Of a DNA stretch of 64,000 nt, positions 1-11,426 are shown one piece after another. The number at the start of each line of letters is the position of its first letter. The stretch's first letter is position 1. The position numbers were made by a program, and so were the translations under genes. The notes beneath the pieces are model-generated. The model was not told the DNA's origin. It saw only the letters and a list, made by a program, of their open reading frames with translations, and made no database searches. Origin of the DNA: Malus domestica (Eukaryota > Streptophyta > Magnoliopsida > Rosales > Rosaceae); NCBI RefSeq assembly GCF_042453785.1, contig NC_091677.1:34021001-34085000 (forward strand). Direction: 5' to 3'.

Positions 1-530
1 ATATCATTTGGCAACTTGCCACTCATGCCACCAACCAGGTAAAGAAGGAACTCATCTTCATGCCACCAACCAGGTGATGAAATGTACAACCCGCACTCTC
101 CTTCATGCCACCAACTAGGTATGTACAACCCGTACTCTAATATCATTTGGCAACTTGCCACTCATGCCACCAACCAGGTGAAGAAGGAACTCATCTTCAT
201 GCCACCAACCAGGTGATGAAATGTACAACCCGTACTCTAATATTATTTGGTAACTTGCCATTCATGCCACCAACCAGGTGATGAAATGTACAACCTGTAC
301 TCTCCTTCATGCCACCAACCGGGTGATGAAATGTACAACCCGTACTCTAATATCATTTGGCAACTTGCCATTCATGCCACCAACCAGGGGAAGAAGGAAC
401 TCATCCTCGTGCCACCAACTAGGTGATGAAATGTGATGAAAGGTGATGAAGGAACTCACATTCGTACCACCAACCAAGTGATGAAAGCAACTCACCATTC
501 ATTCCACCTACCAGAAGACGAGTGGTACAA
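1..530. repeat. Tandem repeat array with a CCACCAACCAGGTGATGAA core
   Basis: The stretch is built from degenerate copies of two interleaved modules. One contains CATGCCACCAACCAGGTGA, the other TGTACAACCCGTACTCTAA followed by a TATCATTTGGCAACTTGCC-like block. Copies recur about every 45-120 bases with substitutions and small indels. A 63-codon minus-strand reading frame crosses it only because the repeat lacks stops in that frame, and it shows no recognisable domain. The array runs off the left edge of the window. It resembles the repeat-rich interior of plant LTR elements, and its link to the element at 2.4-6.2 kb is inference. Confidence 0.8.
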
Positions 531-763
531 CTTGTACATATGAACTCCTAGCATTCACAAATAATAAAAAACCATTAAGCTTGACAACTCAACTAGGGGA
601 GCACTTATGCCTAACAAGAGTTATAGTCACCAACAAAGTCTTATTGCAAGCCAATAACAACTTCAGTGCATGGCATACGAAGATCAAGCTATTCAGCCCT
701 CTTGCATCTACTTCAAACATTTCCCCTCTGTAACAATGCAAACATTACAACTCGTAGAAAGCT

Positions 764-1400
764 TCACACACTCTTGATCAAGATAATGTGAAGCAAAACC
801 AATTTATAGTGCCAACAAGAGCTTCATCAATGGAGGGCAACCACAATTCTCAAGAGTTTCACACACTCTTGATCAAGACAGTGCGAAGCAAAACCAATTT
901 ATGGTGCCAACAAGAGCTTCATCAAAGGAGTTCAACCACAATTCTCAAAAGCTTCACACACTCTTGATCAAGACAATGTGAAGCAAAATCAATTTATGGT
1001 ACCAATAAGAGCTTCATCAATGGAGGGCAACCACAATTCTCAAAAGTTTCACACACTCTTGATCAAGACAGTGTGAAGCAAAACCAATTTATGGTGCCAA
1101 CAAAAGTTTCATCAAAGGAGTTCAACCACAATTCTCAAAAGCTTCACACACTCTTGATCAAGATAGTGTGAAGCAAAACCAATTTATGGTGCCAACAAAA
1201 GCTTTATCAATTGAGGGCAACTACAATTCTCAAACCTTCGAAGCAAATTCAAGACTGTTCGAAGCAAAATTAAATTTATATGGTTCATCCAAACCTTCGA
1301 CTACTACAAAGTGTGGCTTGCATCACAATCTCTTGCTCAACAGTGTGGAAGCAAAATTTGTGTATGTTGTCTCTCCCACATTTTCAAATTTCTAGTTTCT
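764..1400. repeat. Tandem repeat, about 92-bp units containing CTTGATCAAG
   Basis: About five units begin near 764, 856, 949, 1046 and 1140. Each holds GCTTCACACACTCTTGATC, then GTGTGAAGCAAAACCAATTT, then ATGGTGCCAACAAGAGCTTC. The end of the first block is roughly the reverse complement of the start of the second, so each unit carries an imperfect palindrome centred on TTGATCAA. This is the diverged relative of the perfect palindromes further right. Short open frames across it are repeat translations, not genes. Confidence 0.8.
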
Positions 1401-1468
1401 CAAAAAAAAAAAAAAAAGGGAAATTCAACAAAGCTTCATCAATAGAGGACAACTACAAAATCTCAAAA

Positions 1469-2330
1469 GCTTCACACTATCTTGATCAAGATAGTGTGAA
1501 GCAAAATCAATTCATGGTACCCAACAAAAGCTTCACCCATAAAAGCTTCACCAACAAAAGCTTCATCAATGGAGGACAACTACAGATTCTCAAAAGCTTT
1601 ACACTATCTTGATCAAGATAGTGTGAAGCAAAATCAATTCATGGTACCCAACAAAAGCTTCAACTCCAAAGCTTCACCTACAAAAGCTTCAACACAAAAG
1701 CTTCACCCACAAAAGCTTCACCAACAAAAGCTTCATCAATGGAGGACAACTACAAATTCTCAAAAACTTCACACTATCTTGATCAAGATAGTGTGAAGCA
1801 AAATCAATTCATGGTACCCAACAAAAGCTTCAACTTCAAAGCTTCAACTCCAAAGCTTCAACTCCAAAGCTTCACCTACAAAAGCTTCAACACAAAAGCT
1901 TCACCCACAAAAGCTTCACCAACAAAAGCTTCATCAATGGAGGATAACTACAAATTCTCAAAAGCTTCACACTATCTTGATCAAGATAGTGTGAAGCAAA
2001 ATCAATTCATGGTACCCAACAAAAGCTTCAACTCCAAAGCTTCACCTACAAAGCTTTAACTCCAAAGCTTCACCTACAAAAGCTTCAACACAAAAACTTC
2101 ACCCACAAAAGCTTCAACACAAAAGCTTGACGCACAAAAGCTTGACCCACAAAAGCTTGACCCACAAAAGCTTGACCCACAAAAGCTTCACCTACAAAAG
2201 CTTGACCCACAAAAGCTTCACCTACAAAAGCTTCACACTATCTTGATCAAGATAGTGTGAAGCAAAGTCAATTCATGGTGCCTAACAAAGTTTCAACCTC
2301 AAAGCTTCACCTACAAAGCTTAATATATAT
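1469..2330. repeat. AAGCTT-rich short tandem repeats with five 34-bp palindromes
   Basis: Short 12-15 base units of the type AAAAGCTTCACCCACA and AAAAGCTTCAACACA repeat dozens of times. They are punctuated by five copies of a 34-base palindrome at 1469-1502, 1596-1629, 1766-1799, 1964-1997 and 2230-2263. Its left half is GCTTCACACTATCTTGA and its right half is the exact reverse complement. Three copies are perfect and two have a single mismatch. Each palindrome is followed by CAAAATCAATTCATGGTACC or a close variant. Plus-strand frames of 75-110 codons here are repetitive peptides and are not annotated as genes. An AT dinucleotide run closes the array at about 2322-2345. Confidence 0.85.
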
Positions 2331-2863
2331 ATATATATATATATATTCGGAAATTCGAAAATTTAAAAATAAAAAAAAATTCAAAAATTCGAAAATTCGA
2401 AAGAAAAAAAAATTTTGCCTAGGCCTCATCTTCTTTGGGCCTAACAACTTTCATAACAAATATATATATGAAAGAGGAGTTTTGGGCTACCACTTAGAAA
2501 GGAAATGCCTCATTCGTCAACTTCCTCGACCGAAGACTTGGGGGACACCTATCATATGTTACCGTACCTTGATACTCAGAAGTCTCACGACCACTCAGTG
2601 ACTTGGATTTTTCAAGTCTCCAACCGAGAAGTTTTCCTCACTCGGGAAATTAAGGGAGCACTACCTCAACATACATGCTTCACTCTCAAAGGTTCAACAT
2701 ACAAGCTTCAACAAAAGAAAAAATTCAAAGAACTTAGTGAAGAAGGCATTGGTGTATTTAACACAATACATTGAAATGAAGCAAAGCTTGTTTATTGATA
2801 TCTCCGATAAGTTACAAATATGTACATATACATGAATCAAAATAAATAAACAAGAGAGAGCCT

Positions 2864-3537
2864 TCAAAAAGGTTGCTCATGAGAAGTCTCAGCAGTCGGC
2901 AGAGCCCTAGAAAGAGTAGACACCGGAGGGTGATCATTCAGAACCTTAGTACTAGGCAGAACCCCAGAAGGAGAAGGCACCGAAGGTTGATCATTCGGAG
3001 CTTCATTACGCGGTACAGCCCCAGAAGACGAAGGCAATAAATGCCTTTGGAACAAACCCACAAACCTCTGATGATCAAGCAAAATCTGACCATCAGATTC
3101 CTGCAGCTGGTCAAGCTTCCTCTTCATGTTTGTAGCATAGTCATGTACGAGCTTGTGCAACTGTTTATTCACATGCTTGAGCCCTCTGATCTCCTGTTTG
3201 AGACTTATCACTTCGGCCGCCAATGATTCAACTTGGTGGGTTCGAGCAAATAAGCGTTGGGCCATATTAGACACAGAACATGCACACCGAACACTGAGAG
3301 CCAGAGAATCCTTAACAGCCAACTCATCAGACCGTTTGGAAATTAATCTGTTATCTTTGGGAGTGAGAAGGTTTCTGGCCACCACCGCAGCGATCATACA
3401 TTCTTCATCACAGAGTCCCCAACGGTAAGAGGACCAGTAGGGGATAAAAAGGATGGGTGCCATATGTTGTCTTGAGAAGTCATGGCTGCCTCTTCACCAA
3501 AATTCAAGTCAAAACGACGGTCGGATGGGCCAGACAT
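2864..3537 (-). pseudogene. Antisense additional ORF of the retroelement, coiled-coil protein, frameshifted
   Basis: A minus-strand frame covers 2864 to about 3430 and encodes a charged protein of roughly 190 residues. It contains a leucine/lysine/glutamate-rich stretch (VESLAAEVISLKQEIRGL) typical of a coiled coil and a Pro/Ser-rich tail with three degenerate repeats around PSSSGAVPR. An upstream ATG at 3537 opens a second frame (starts MSGPSDRRFDLNFGEE) that hits TGA near 3424 just as the downstream frame takes over. The ancestral ORF therefore appears broken by one frameshift at about 3420-3435. A TATA-like box lies 110 bases upstream of that ATG, and AATAAA (2791-2796, minus) lies 70 bases past the stop, so it looks like a self-contained transcription unit antisense to the LTR. 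Similar proteins are, as I recall, common as uncharacterised retroelement ORFs in Rosaceae. No function is known to me. Confidence 0.6.
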
Positions 3538-3646
3538 TCTCAGAAATGATGAAGGAGAAATGAGGTGCAATAAATCTCTGAAGTAAAGGGAAAATTCCTA
3601 CAAGCAATAACTCTCTGAATGTACTTCTTGCACATAATTGGTGCCC

Positions 3647-3654
3647 TTATAAAA
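3647..3654 (-). promoter_or_regulatory. TATA-like box of the antisense ORF
   Basis: On the minus strand the sequence reads CTTTTATAAGGG, 110 bases before the ATG at 3537. This spacing fits a plant TATA box with an untranslated leader of about 80 bases. It is a sequence-only inference. Confidence 0.4.
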
Positions 3655-3924
3655 GAAAAGGCAACATGGTCGTTGGTTCAAAAATCGAAGAGGCACCACT
3701 TTCCACACGCAACATTAGCTTCTTGGGTACCACAGATAACTTTGCCAAAGATCTCTAACAAAGTTTAGACACATAAATTTTAAAGGTCCAGCTACCCTAC
3801 TATTACCCACAAAGGTAAAGGAACAGCACCACCGCTTGATAACTAAAAAGTCTCAATGTGTGCAACCTCCGTGCTCCGTGGCAAGGCAGACTGGCAAAAA
3901 TGTCCAACCTTTACTCACATTCGA

Positions 3925-4390
3925 GAAAACACTCCCAACAAGATTGCTTGCTCAAAAATCTTAGAGGCATCAGCCTCTGAATCTTGAGAGCCAGACTCCC
4001 AACAGGATTACTGTCTCAAAAATCGAAGAGACACTGCTATTCGAATCTCAAGAGTCAGACTCCTAACAGGATTGCTTTCTCAAAAATCGAAGAGGCACCA
4101 CCCTCCGAATCTCGAGAGCCAGACTCCCAACAAGATTACTTTCTCAAAAATCGAAGAGACACTACTCTCCGAATCTCGAGAGCCAGACTCCCAACAAGAC
4201 TACTTTCTCAAAAATTGAAGAGACACTACTCTCCGAATCTCTAGAGCCAGACTCCCAACAAGATTGCTTTCAAAATTGAAGAGGCACAGTTCTCTGAATC
4301 TCAAGAGCCAGATTCCCGACATGATTGCCTGTTCGAAAACCGAAGAAGCACCGCTCTCCGAACTTCGAGAGCCAAATTTCCTTGGATAAA
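3925..4390. repeat. About 62-bp tandem repeat containing TCAAAAATCGAAGAG
   Basis: Roughly seven degenerate units run through this stretch. Each carries GAGCCAGACTCCCAACA, then GATTGCTTTCTCAAAAATCG, then a GAGGCACCACTCTCCGAATC-like block, ending with CTCGAGAG. Units are spaced about 55-75 bases. The reading frames on both strands here are translations of the repeat. The flank from 4391 to 5389 is non-coding retroelement interior with no further gene. Confidence 0.8.
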
Positions 4391-5389
4391 GCTTATCTGC
4401 AATCTTCACACGCAACATCAGCTTTCCAGATACCACAGACCATTTTTTCAAAGTGCTCTGACAAAGTTAAAGCACGTGAAGCTTGCAGCTCCCACTACAT
4501 TGCTATGACCAAGAAGGTTAAAGGAATAGCACTACTACTTGTTGTTAGGGAGACTCCTATATATGTCGACCTCCATCCTCCACAGCCAGGCAAACCTGCA
4601 AATAAAAAAAATGCTCAACTTTTCTTCACATCCGAGAGGGCACTCTCAGCAGAGTCTCTTGAAATACTCAGCTTCTTTTCCTCCCGATAATACCTCTGCA
4701 AACAAGCCATACCAGAGCAAGAATATCTCATATTATCAGGGTTAAAAGCAAGAGTATCCCATATCATGTTTTTTCCCTGTCTTTTCTTTTGGCCTTGTTC
4801 TTACCTGCAAGACAAAGAGAAAGAGAGCAATCAGTCAGCAGTTGGAATCAAGCTTCCAGTCAGGAACTAACTGCTTGGAACCCCTTGCCTGATTACTTAC
4901 TTGACATTGCTCTCGAGTACTCATCTTCAACATCTTATGCTTCCAGAGAAGATACCACATCTGCCTGAGGAACAGATAGGGCAAGTGAGAAGGTTACAAG
5001 GAAGCATGTGGAGACAAGCATAACAAAATATGTGCCAATACATCCACTACTTTGTCAAAAGCAAAAGTATCCCATATCATCGGGTCGAACGTATTCTAGA
5101 TTTGATGGACTTGTTTTGACCCTCAAATTCTTGAGTCGGCCTTATACTCTGGAGGAAACCAGAAAACCCTCCAGCCCAGTTCAAGAATAAGCCTATGGAA
5201 AGTTACTTCTTCAAAAGCAAAAGTATCTCATATCATCTCTTCTCCATTTGCTTCTCCTTATCCTTGGTGCTATTTATGACACAAGGAGAATGAGAACAAT
5301 CAACTGGAAGCCAAAGTCAAACCTCCGATCCAGGTTGCTTGCTTGGAAGTCTGATTGCTTACCTTGTCTGTTACCTCCTTCAGCAAATC

Positions 5390-6211
5390 TCCTAACTTGG
5401 CAACTTGGGGGACTCCTACTATAGGGTTTTTATCGCACTTGACCAAGCCAGAAACTACAAGTAAGCTTCAAGTGAAATTGATACATTACCTTGTGCATCT
5501 TCATCGGTTAAAGATACCAACCCTGGATGGAGGAAAAGTACTTCCAGAGAATATGCCACATCTACATATGAGACAGATAAGGCAAGTGAAAATGATACCA
5601 CACTTCGGTACTTAGAAGTTTCGTGATTACTCAATAGCTTGGATCTTGCAAGTCCCCAACCGAGGAGCTTCCCTCACTCGGGAACTTAGGGGAGCCCTGT
5701 TTGTACCATACTTGACCAACCCAAAACTACTGAGCACCGGTCAACGTTATACCGTCAATGACCCAGAAGAGTTTCTCTCTAACCAGGAGGCCAATCACAG
5801 CGCGACATGTGTCGACATCAGAAGTCAATCATAACACGACATGTGTTAACATCAGAAGCCAATCACAACATGACACATGTCAATGTCAGAATGAAACTAG
5901 AAACTCTCTTCTATAAATAGAGATCATTCTCTCACAATATTTCCTAATGTCATTTGTACTAAATCACTCACTTGTACTCACTAAAGGAGAGCTTGAACCT
6001 ATGTACTTGTGTAAACCCTTCATAATTAATGAGAACTCCTCTACTCCGTGGACGTAGCCAATCTGGGTGAACCACGTACATCTTTTGTTTGCTTCCCTAT
6101 CTCTATCCATTTACATACTTATCCATACTAGTGGCCGGAGCAATCTAGCTAAGGTCACAAACTTAACATTTTCTGTTATACCAAAGTCCTCACTGATTTT
6201 GTGCATCAACA
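5390..6211 (+). repeat. Probable 3' LTR region with TATA box and TG/CA-type end
   Basis: The segment includes a duplicated motif around CGACATGTGT and TGACACATGTCAA (5800-5885). A TATA box CTATAAATAG follows at 5911-5920, then a likely transcript start and polyadenylation region near 6025, ending at GTGCATCAACA. The left boundary is uncertain because no TG terminus with a matching target duplication could be assigned. The five bases after the end are ACAAT, and I found no equivalent on the left. Confidence 0.5.
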
Positions 6212-6468
6212 ACAATAATCAAATTTGTTGACAAATATTGAACCTCAATGTCTCCTACTTAATTTGACCCTCTCTTGAGAAACTTCACATCTATTAATCT
6301 TGAAGTTAAAGTCCTCTTATAGTTTTTCGAGAAAAATACAACTGCATTGTTATCGCAAAACATCTTCAAAGGCCTATAACAGAATCAACAATCTTCGTCT
6401 CAGCAACAAAATTGCTTGTTTTATGCCTTCAAAACATGCTACAAACTCAGCCTCTACTGTTGGAGTTA

Positions 6469-7355
6469 CACTACAACAAATTGGTCCTTTAATGAGAAAT
6501 GTTTTAGCGAGGGAAACAAATCTTTCTCACGGTAGAATTACTTTTGGCGAGGAAAATTTCGAGTTCTTGCAAAAAGTGAGCACATTTTGATCTCCACACA
6601 TGTCTAAGAAACAACGAGAAAAAATTTCTTCATGCGAGAAAATATTTTTGTAGCTATACATAATGCTAGCGATGAAAATTTGTTTATCTCGTTATAGGTA
6701 TAGCAAGAATTAGTTCCCTTCCCTCCAAAATATTAGCGAGGAATTTATTGTTTTTCTTGCTGAAAATAAATTAGCGAGGAAAATGAGATTCCGTTGTAGC
6801 ACTCCAGTTGTAATTTTTCAATATTTTCAAATAAGGCGTCATTTTATTCACACTTTCTCGTTGATAGGCCAAGTTTTTCAGAGCCCAAACTTCTAAGTAT
6901 TAGAAGGGCAATATGAGTGGAAAAAAAATGAAATCCTAGATAACCTCATTCAATCACTCTGCTTTAGTATAACTTATAAATTCCTCGATGTAAAACTGAC
7001 ATACAAATTCCTCACCCAAAGATATCTATAATGATGAATTTGATTATTTTTGCGAGGGATTTTCTCCTTGCACAAGTTATGGGATGTCAATATTCAGTTG
7101 TCAAAAGACTTTGGCGACCACATTCCTACCCCTTTAGCAAGAAAGTTTTGCCGCTCCAACACCACCACGAGAATAAGTTCCACTCTCGCTATTTCATTTA
7201 GGTGAGGAAAAGATTTCTCGTTGTACACATTCCTTACGAGCCTACTACAAGGAACGAGCGAAGAAATAATTTCCTTGCTAAAAACTTACAGCAACTAAAT
7301 TACGACTATTAGCAAGGGAAATTTTTTATCACTAAACAACTATTTTGTTGCTGTG
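6469..7355. mobile_element. Non-autonomous CACTA-type transposon (887 bp)
   Basis: The left end reads CACTACAACAAATTGG. The right end reads, in reverse complement, CACAGCAACAAAATAG, so the termini are imperfect inverted repeats starting CAC. Flanking bases are TTA on the left and TTG on the right, consistent with an old 3-bp target duplication with one change. The interior repeats GCGAGGAAA and its variants (TTAGCGAGG, GCAAGGGAA) many times near both ends, like CACTA subterminal repeats, and encodes no transposase. The surrounding copia RNase H frame continues in register if the element and one duplication are ignored, which supports these boundaries. A GTTGTAGCACTCC block at about 6790-6803 also resembles an end, so a nested or rearranged copy is possible. 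Confidence 0.7.
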
Positions 7356-8712
7356 TTGTCACTAAAGTTTGCTTAGAACTCTACCATGAAATAGAACCTC
7401 CATTAATCATGAAAACATGCCCTCCGGTACTTTCGGTCGTTCATATCTCTAGCAAGATCAGAGTCAGTAAAACCAACTATTTCCAATGAGTCATCTCGGC
7501 CATACACTAGTGTAAAGTCATTTGCTATTTGCAAATACCATAAAACCTTCTTTGCAGCCACTTAATGAGCTTCACCTTGATTTGATTGAAATCTTCGCAA
7601 CAGCCCAACTATAAAGGTTGTATCTAGTCTAGTGCATTTGTTTGCGTACATAAGGCTGCCAACTAATGAAGCATATGGCTGGCACTTGGGATATTGATCA
7701 CCCGAGAATTTATCTCCCTTGTTTATTGGAATATATGCCTTGTTGTAGTTCTCCATATAAAACATGGTCAACACTTTTCAATGTAAATCTTTTGGGACAG
7801 AACAAGAAGTTTTCTCCGTCCATCTCTTGAAATTTCAATTCCCAAAACGTAGTGTGCCTCTCTCAGATTGTTCATTTCAAAACTAGTACTCATAATGGCC
7901 TTTGTTTCCTTCAAAAGTTACAAATCTAAACTTGCAAGCATGATCTCATCGACATACAATACTAGAAAGATGAATTTTGATCCCTAAACTCGAGATAAAT
8001 GTAATCACCCAACTTGTTCTCAACAAAGTCGTGTGTAGTAATCACTTGGTCAAATTTAAGATATCATTGTCTTAAAGCTTGCTTAAGTCCATATATTGAC
8101 TTATTGAGTTTGCAAACCATATTCTCCTTCATCCTTTCAACAAATCTAATAGGTTGCCTCGTGAAAATGTCTTCTTGTAACTCACCATTTAGAAAAGCAA
8201 TTTTAATGTCCATTTGATGCAATTCTGAATGAAAGTGAGTTGTCAAAGCCATTACAACTCTCAAACAGTCCTTGAAGAAACAAGTGAAAAGGTACCATTG
8301 TAGTCAATACCTTATCTTTGCCTTGTACCTTTCTACCCTTCCTGCAACATTCTTTTTTAGTTTTATAAATACACTTGTAGCTTATGGGTTTAATTTTTGA
8401 ATCTACCAAAGCCAAAATATTTTTTTTAAACTTTGATTCTAATACTTCTTCTATTGCCTTTTGCCATCAAATTACTTGATGATTGTTCATTGCTTACGGA
8501 TAGGTTATATGATCATCAATGACACCTATATCATATTCAGCTTCTTGAAAACATACATAATCTACTGAAATGGCCGGTTTCCTTGCTAGACTTCCTCAAA
8601 GTTGGGTAAAAAATTGGTGTTTGTTCAGTCTCCTGAACAGCTTGAATCTGATGTTCAGTTGACACATTTAGTTGTTTTGCTACAATTTGGGTTTGTGTTC
8701 CTTCCTTAGACT

Positions 8713-9175
8713 CACTACTACAAAACCATTTATTAGTGTCGCTATGATAACCAACAAGAAACATATATTACTGTCGGATATTAAGCAAAATCAAACAGAA
8801 AATAGATGCAATGACGGATATAATAAGCGACATAATTGCCAGCGTTAGGAAATGAATTTTCTGACAAAAAATACTCTAAAACCAACAGAATTTGTGTCGG
8901 ATATAACCAACAGAGAATATATTAATAATGAATATATAAAAGCATTCTCTGCCAGATAAAACCGACAGAAAATACTCTAAAACCAACAGAACTTGTGTTG
9001 GATATAACCGACAGATAATTTATTAATAATGAATAACTAAGAGCATTCATTGTCGAATAAAACTGACAGAAAATATATTAATAAATATATATATATATAT
9101 ATATATAAAGGAAAATTTAAATAAACATAAACAACACTAATAATTGAATATATAATACTAAAAATAAAACATATG

Positions 9176-9220
<45 letters not shown>

Positions 9221-11426
9221 ACATTCGACTTCCTTTTCATCTTCCTTAATCAAGTACCAATCCTTCGTCAAAGGAAAATTATACAATTTGGGATTCCACA
9301 GCTCCGAGTTCTCCGTTGAGGCATTGCTCCTTGTTAATAACAAAAAAACATTGGTGATGCATATTTACAAAAACAAAACCTACATAAAAGCTCTAAACAA
9401 AGACCAATTTTCAATTTATGCATAATATTTGATAAGGTATCTCAAATCAAGATTCAAAATACAAACTCGATTTAATAACATAATCAAAATTTAAAACACA
9501 AACTGAACGTATTACAAATAATTTAAAACGTACTTGTTTTGGAATGTTGCTCCTCGATTTGTTCATCCATGGTGATTGAAGAGAGAAGGAGAAGGGGAGA
9601 AGAGAAGGAGAAGGAAATGAGGAGAGGAGAAAAGGGGGAAGGAAGGGGGAAGGGAGAAGGCACCGGAGCAAGGAAGAGATGTAGGGGTTTTATTTTGGAA
9701 AATTTTCATTACTGTCGGTTAAAACAGACATAAACATTTTTTAAAATATAAACCGACAAAAAAATTTCATAACTGTCGATTATAACCGACAAAAAAAATT
9801 GGCGGCTAAAATCCCCTGAAAATTCCCTTCCAAAATTTTAAATTCCCCCCCCCCCCAAAATTTGTTACAATTTTAAAAAATAAAATAATAATTGTTTGGT
9901 TTAATAAATAAATAAATAATATGTATTTAGAATATGTTTTTAAAAATTAAATAAATAATTGTTTGGTTTAATAGATAATAACCCATGTAAAATATGCAAT
10001 AAAGAAACAAAAAGATAATTGTACAATGAAAATGTCATCACACAAACTAAATATTGTCTAATCAATACTTGAAAAACATAAATAAAAATATAGCACAAAT
10101 TGATTTTCCCACTTCAAAATTTAGGCAAATTTAACGAAGATATGCATTCTGCAAAACTAGTTTCAATGATCTAACCGTTAAACTTGTTTGTAGATACTAC
10201 AAAGATCGCATACGTAAAAAATCGCAAAAAAAAAAAACATTTAGAGATTAGGTAATGGAACAAAAGTTTTCGACGGTTAAAAATGAAAAATCACAATTTA
10301 ACGGTTATTTTAGCTCCGATTTTGATGATTTTTTTTACAGCTACACTCCTTAACCCTATAAGAATGCAATGAACAAATTCAATCTTCAATTTAAAATATT
10401 TACTCTAGTGGATGCCACAAAATCTTATTTTATACTTAATTGAAGCATAATATTAACTCTAAGTGTTTGTTTAATCTACCGTTTGGACGAGATATGCATT
10501 CTACAAAACGTTTTTCAACGATCCAACCGTCAAACTTATTTGTACACACTCCGAGATTGCATAAGTAAAAAATCGCAAAAAAAAAAAACATTCAGAGATT
10601 ACATAACGAAACAAAAGTTTTCGACGGTTACAAATGAAAAATCACAATTTAACGGTTATTTGAGCTCTGATTTTGATGATTTTTTACGGCTACACTCCTC
10701 GACCCTATAAGAATGCAATGAATGAATTCGATCTTCAATTTAAAATAATTACAATAGTGGATAAATCTTATACTTAATGGAAATATAACAAAAACTCTTT
10801 TAAGTGTTTGTTAAATCTATCAATTTGATAGGATATGCATTCTACGAAACTAGTTTCAACGATCCAACCATCGAATATGGTTGTATATACTCCAAGATAG
10901 CATGTGTAAAAAATCACAAAAAAAAAAAAAAAAAAAAAACATTCAGAGATTAGGTAACGGGACCCAAAATTTCGACGGTTATAAACAATAAAATCACTAT
11001 TTGTTTAATATAATATAATATTTTTTAAGAAAGTTTAATCAAAAGTAAGGGTTTAAAAAAATTGAGAATAATATAATATTTTGACACAATTTGTGTCGGA
11101 TATAATCGCCAGAATTAGTATAAAAAATTTTAAAATATTTGTGTCAATTAAAACAGCTAGAGTTAGTATAAAAATTTGAAAATAATTGACAGATTTGACA
11201 CATTACTTACTCATATCGGATATATCCGCCATAATTGGTTAAAATTATTTAAAAATGTATCTAATGGAGTTAAGGGCCCACTTCATTATTCTTGTCGGAT
11301 ATAACCGACAGTAATACTTTATTTTCCGACACTTTTTAAACATGTTGTCAGAAAACATTTTATCTGACAGTAACAGTATAAAACCACTACCACTAACCGA
11401 CACAATAAGCCAATTTTGTAGTAGTG
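8713..11426. mobile_element. Non-autonomous CACTA (En/Spm-like) transposon, 2714 bp, TSD ACT
   Basis: The termini are perfect 13-base inverted repeats: CACTACTACAAAA on the left and TTTTGTAGTAGTG on the right. They are flanked by a perfect 3-bp target duplication ACT (8710-8712 and 11427-11429). Subterminal regions are dense in GTCGGATATAACCGACAG-like motifs in both orientations, the binding-site clusters expected for this superfamily. No transposase frame is present. Internal features are an AT microsatellite pair (about 9085-9110 and 9178-9220), a purine-rich GA tract (9570-9660) and a three-copy 350-bp repeat (10130-10996). Outside the duplication, the copia linker continues in frame. This is a confident structural call. 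Confidence 0.92.
10130..10996. repeat. Three direct copies of a roughly 350-bp unit inside the CACTA element
   Basis: Copies begin near 10139, 10491 and 10832 with a GATATGCATTCT block. They continue through an AACGATCCAACCGT-like block, a TAAAAAATCGCAAAAAA tract, ACATTCAGAGATTA, TTTTCGACGGTTA and a closing TACACTCC. The third copy is truncated after the ACGGTTA block and has a longer A tract. Copy-to-copy divergence is modest, so the amplification may be younger than the host copia. A 75-codon frame in copy two is a shadow of the repeat. Confidence 0.8.

Larger units (their letters stand above)
2400..6211 (+). mobile_element. Coding-poor LTR retrotransposon remnant (LARD-like), plus orientation
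   Basis: The right end is LTR-like: a CTATAAATAG box at 5911-5920, downstream AATTAATGAGAA, and a terminus reading GTGCATCAACA at 6201-6211. The interior lacks any gag, protease, integrase or reverse transcriptase frame in this orientation. It holds an antisense ORF with its own signals (2790-3660) and a tandem array at 3925-4390. The segments near 2530-2680 and 5600-5700 share a related block (CTCACTCGGGAA followed by a GGGAGC-like stretch). The left end is not resolved and a 5' LTR was not found. The class is inferred from coding absence and LTR signals. Confidence 0.6.

Noticed and set aside
1280..2059. Plus-strand frames of 75-110 codons rich in Lys, Ser and Phe
   Set aside because: They are translations of the AAGCTT tandem array and its palindromes, overlapping in several frames with repeated peptides and no domain.
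9447..9733. Gene in the GA-rich tract of the CACTA element
   Set aside because: Both strands are open through a purine/pyrimidine tract with Glu/Arg or Ser/Pro-rich translations only, with no intron or domain signal.
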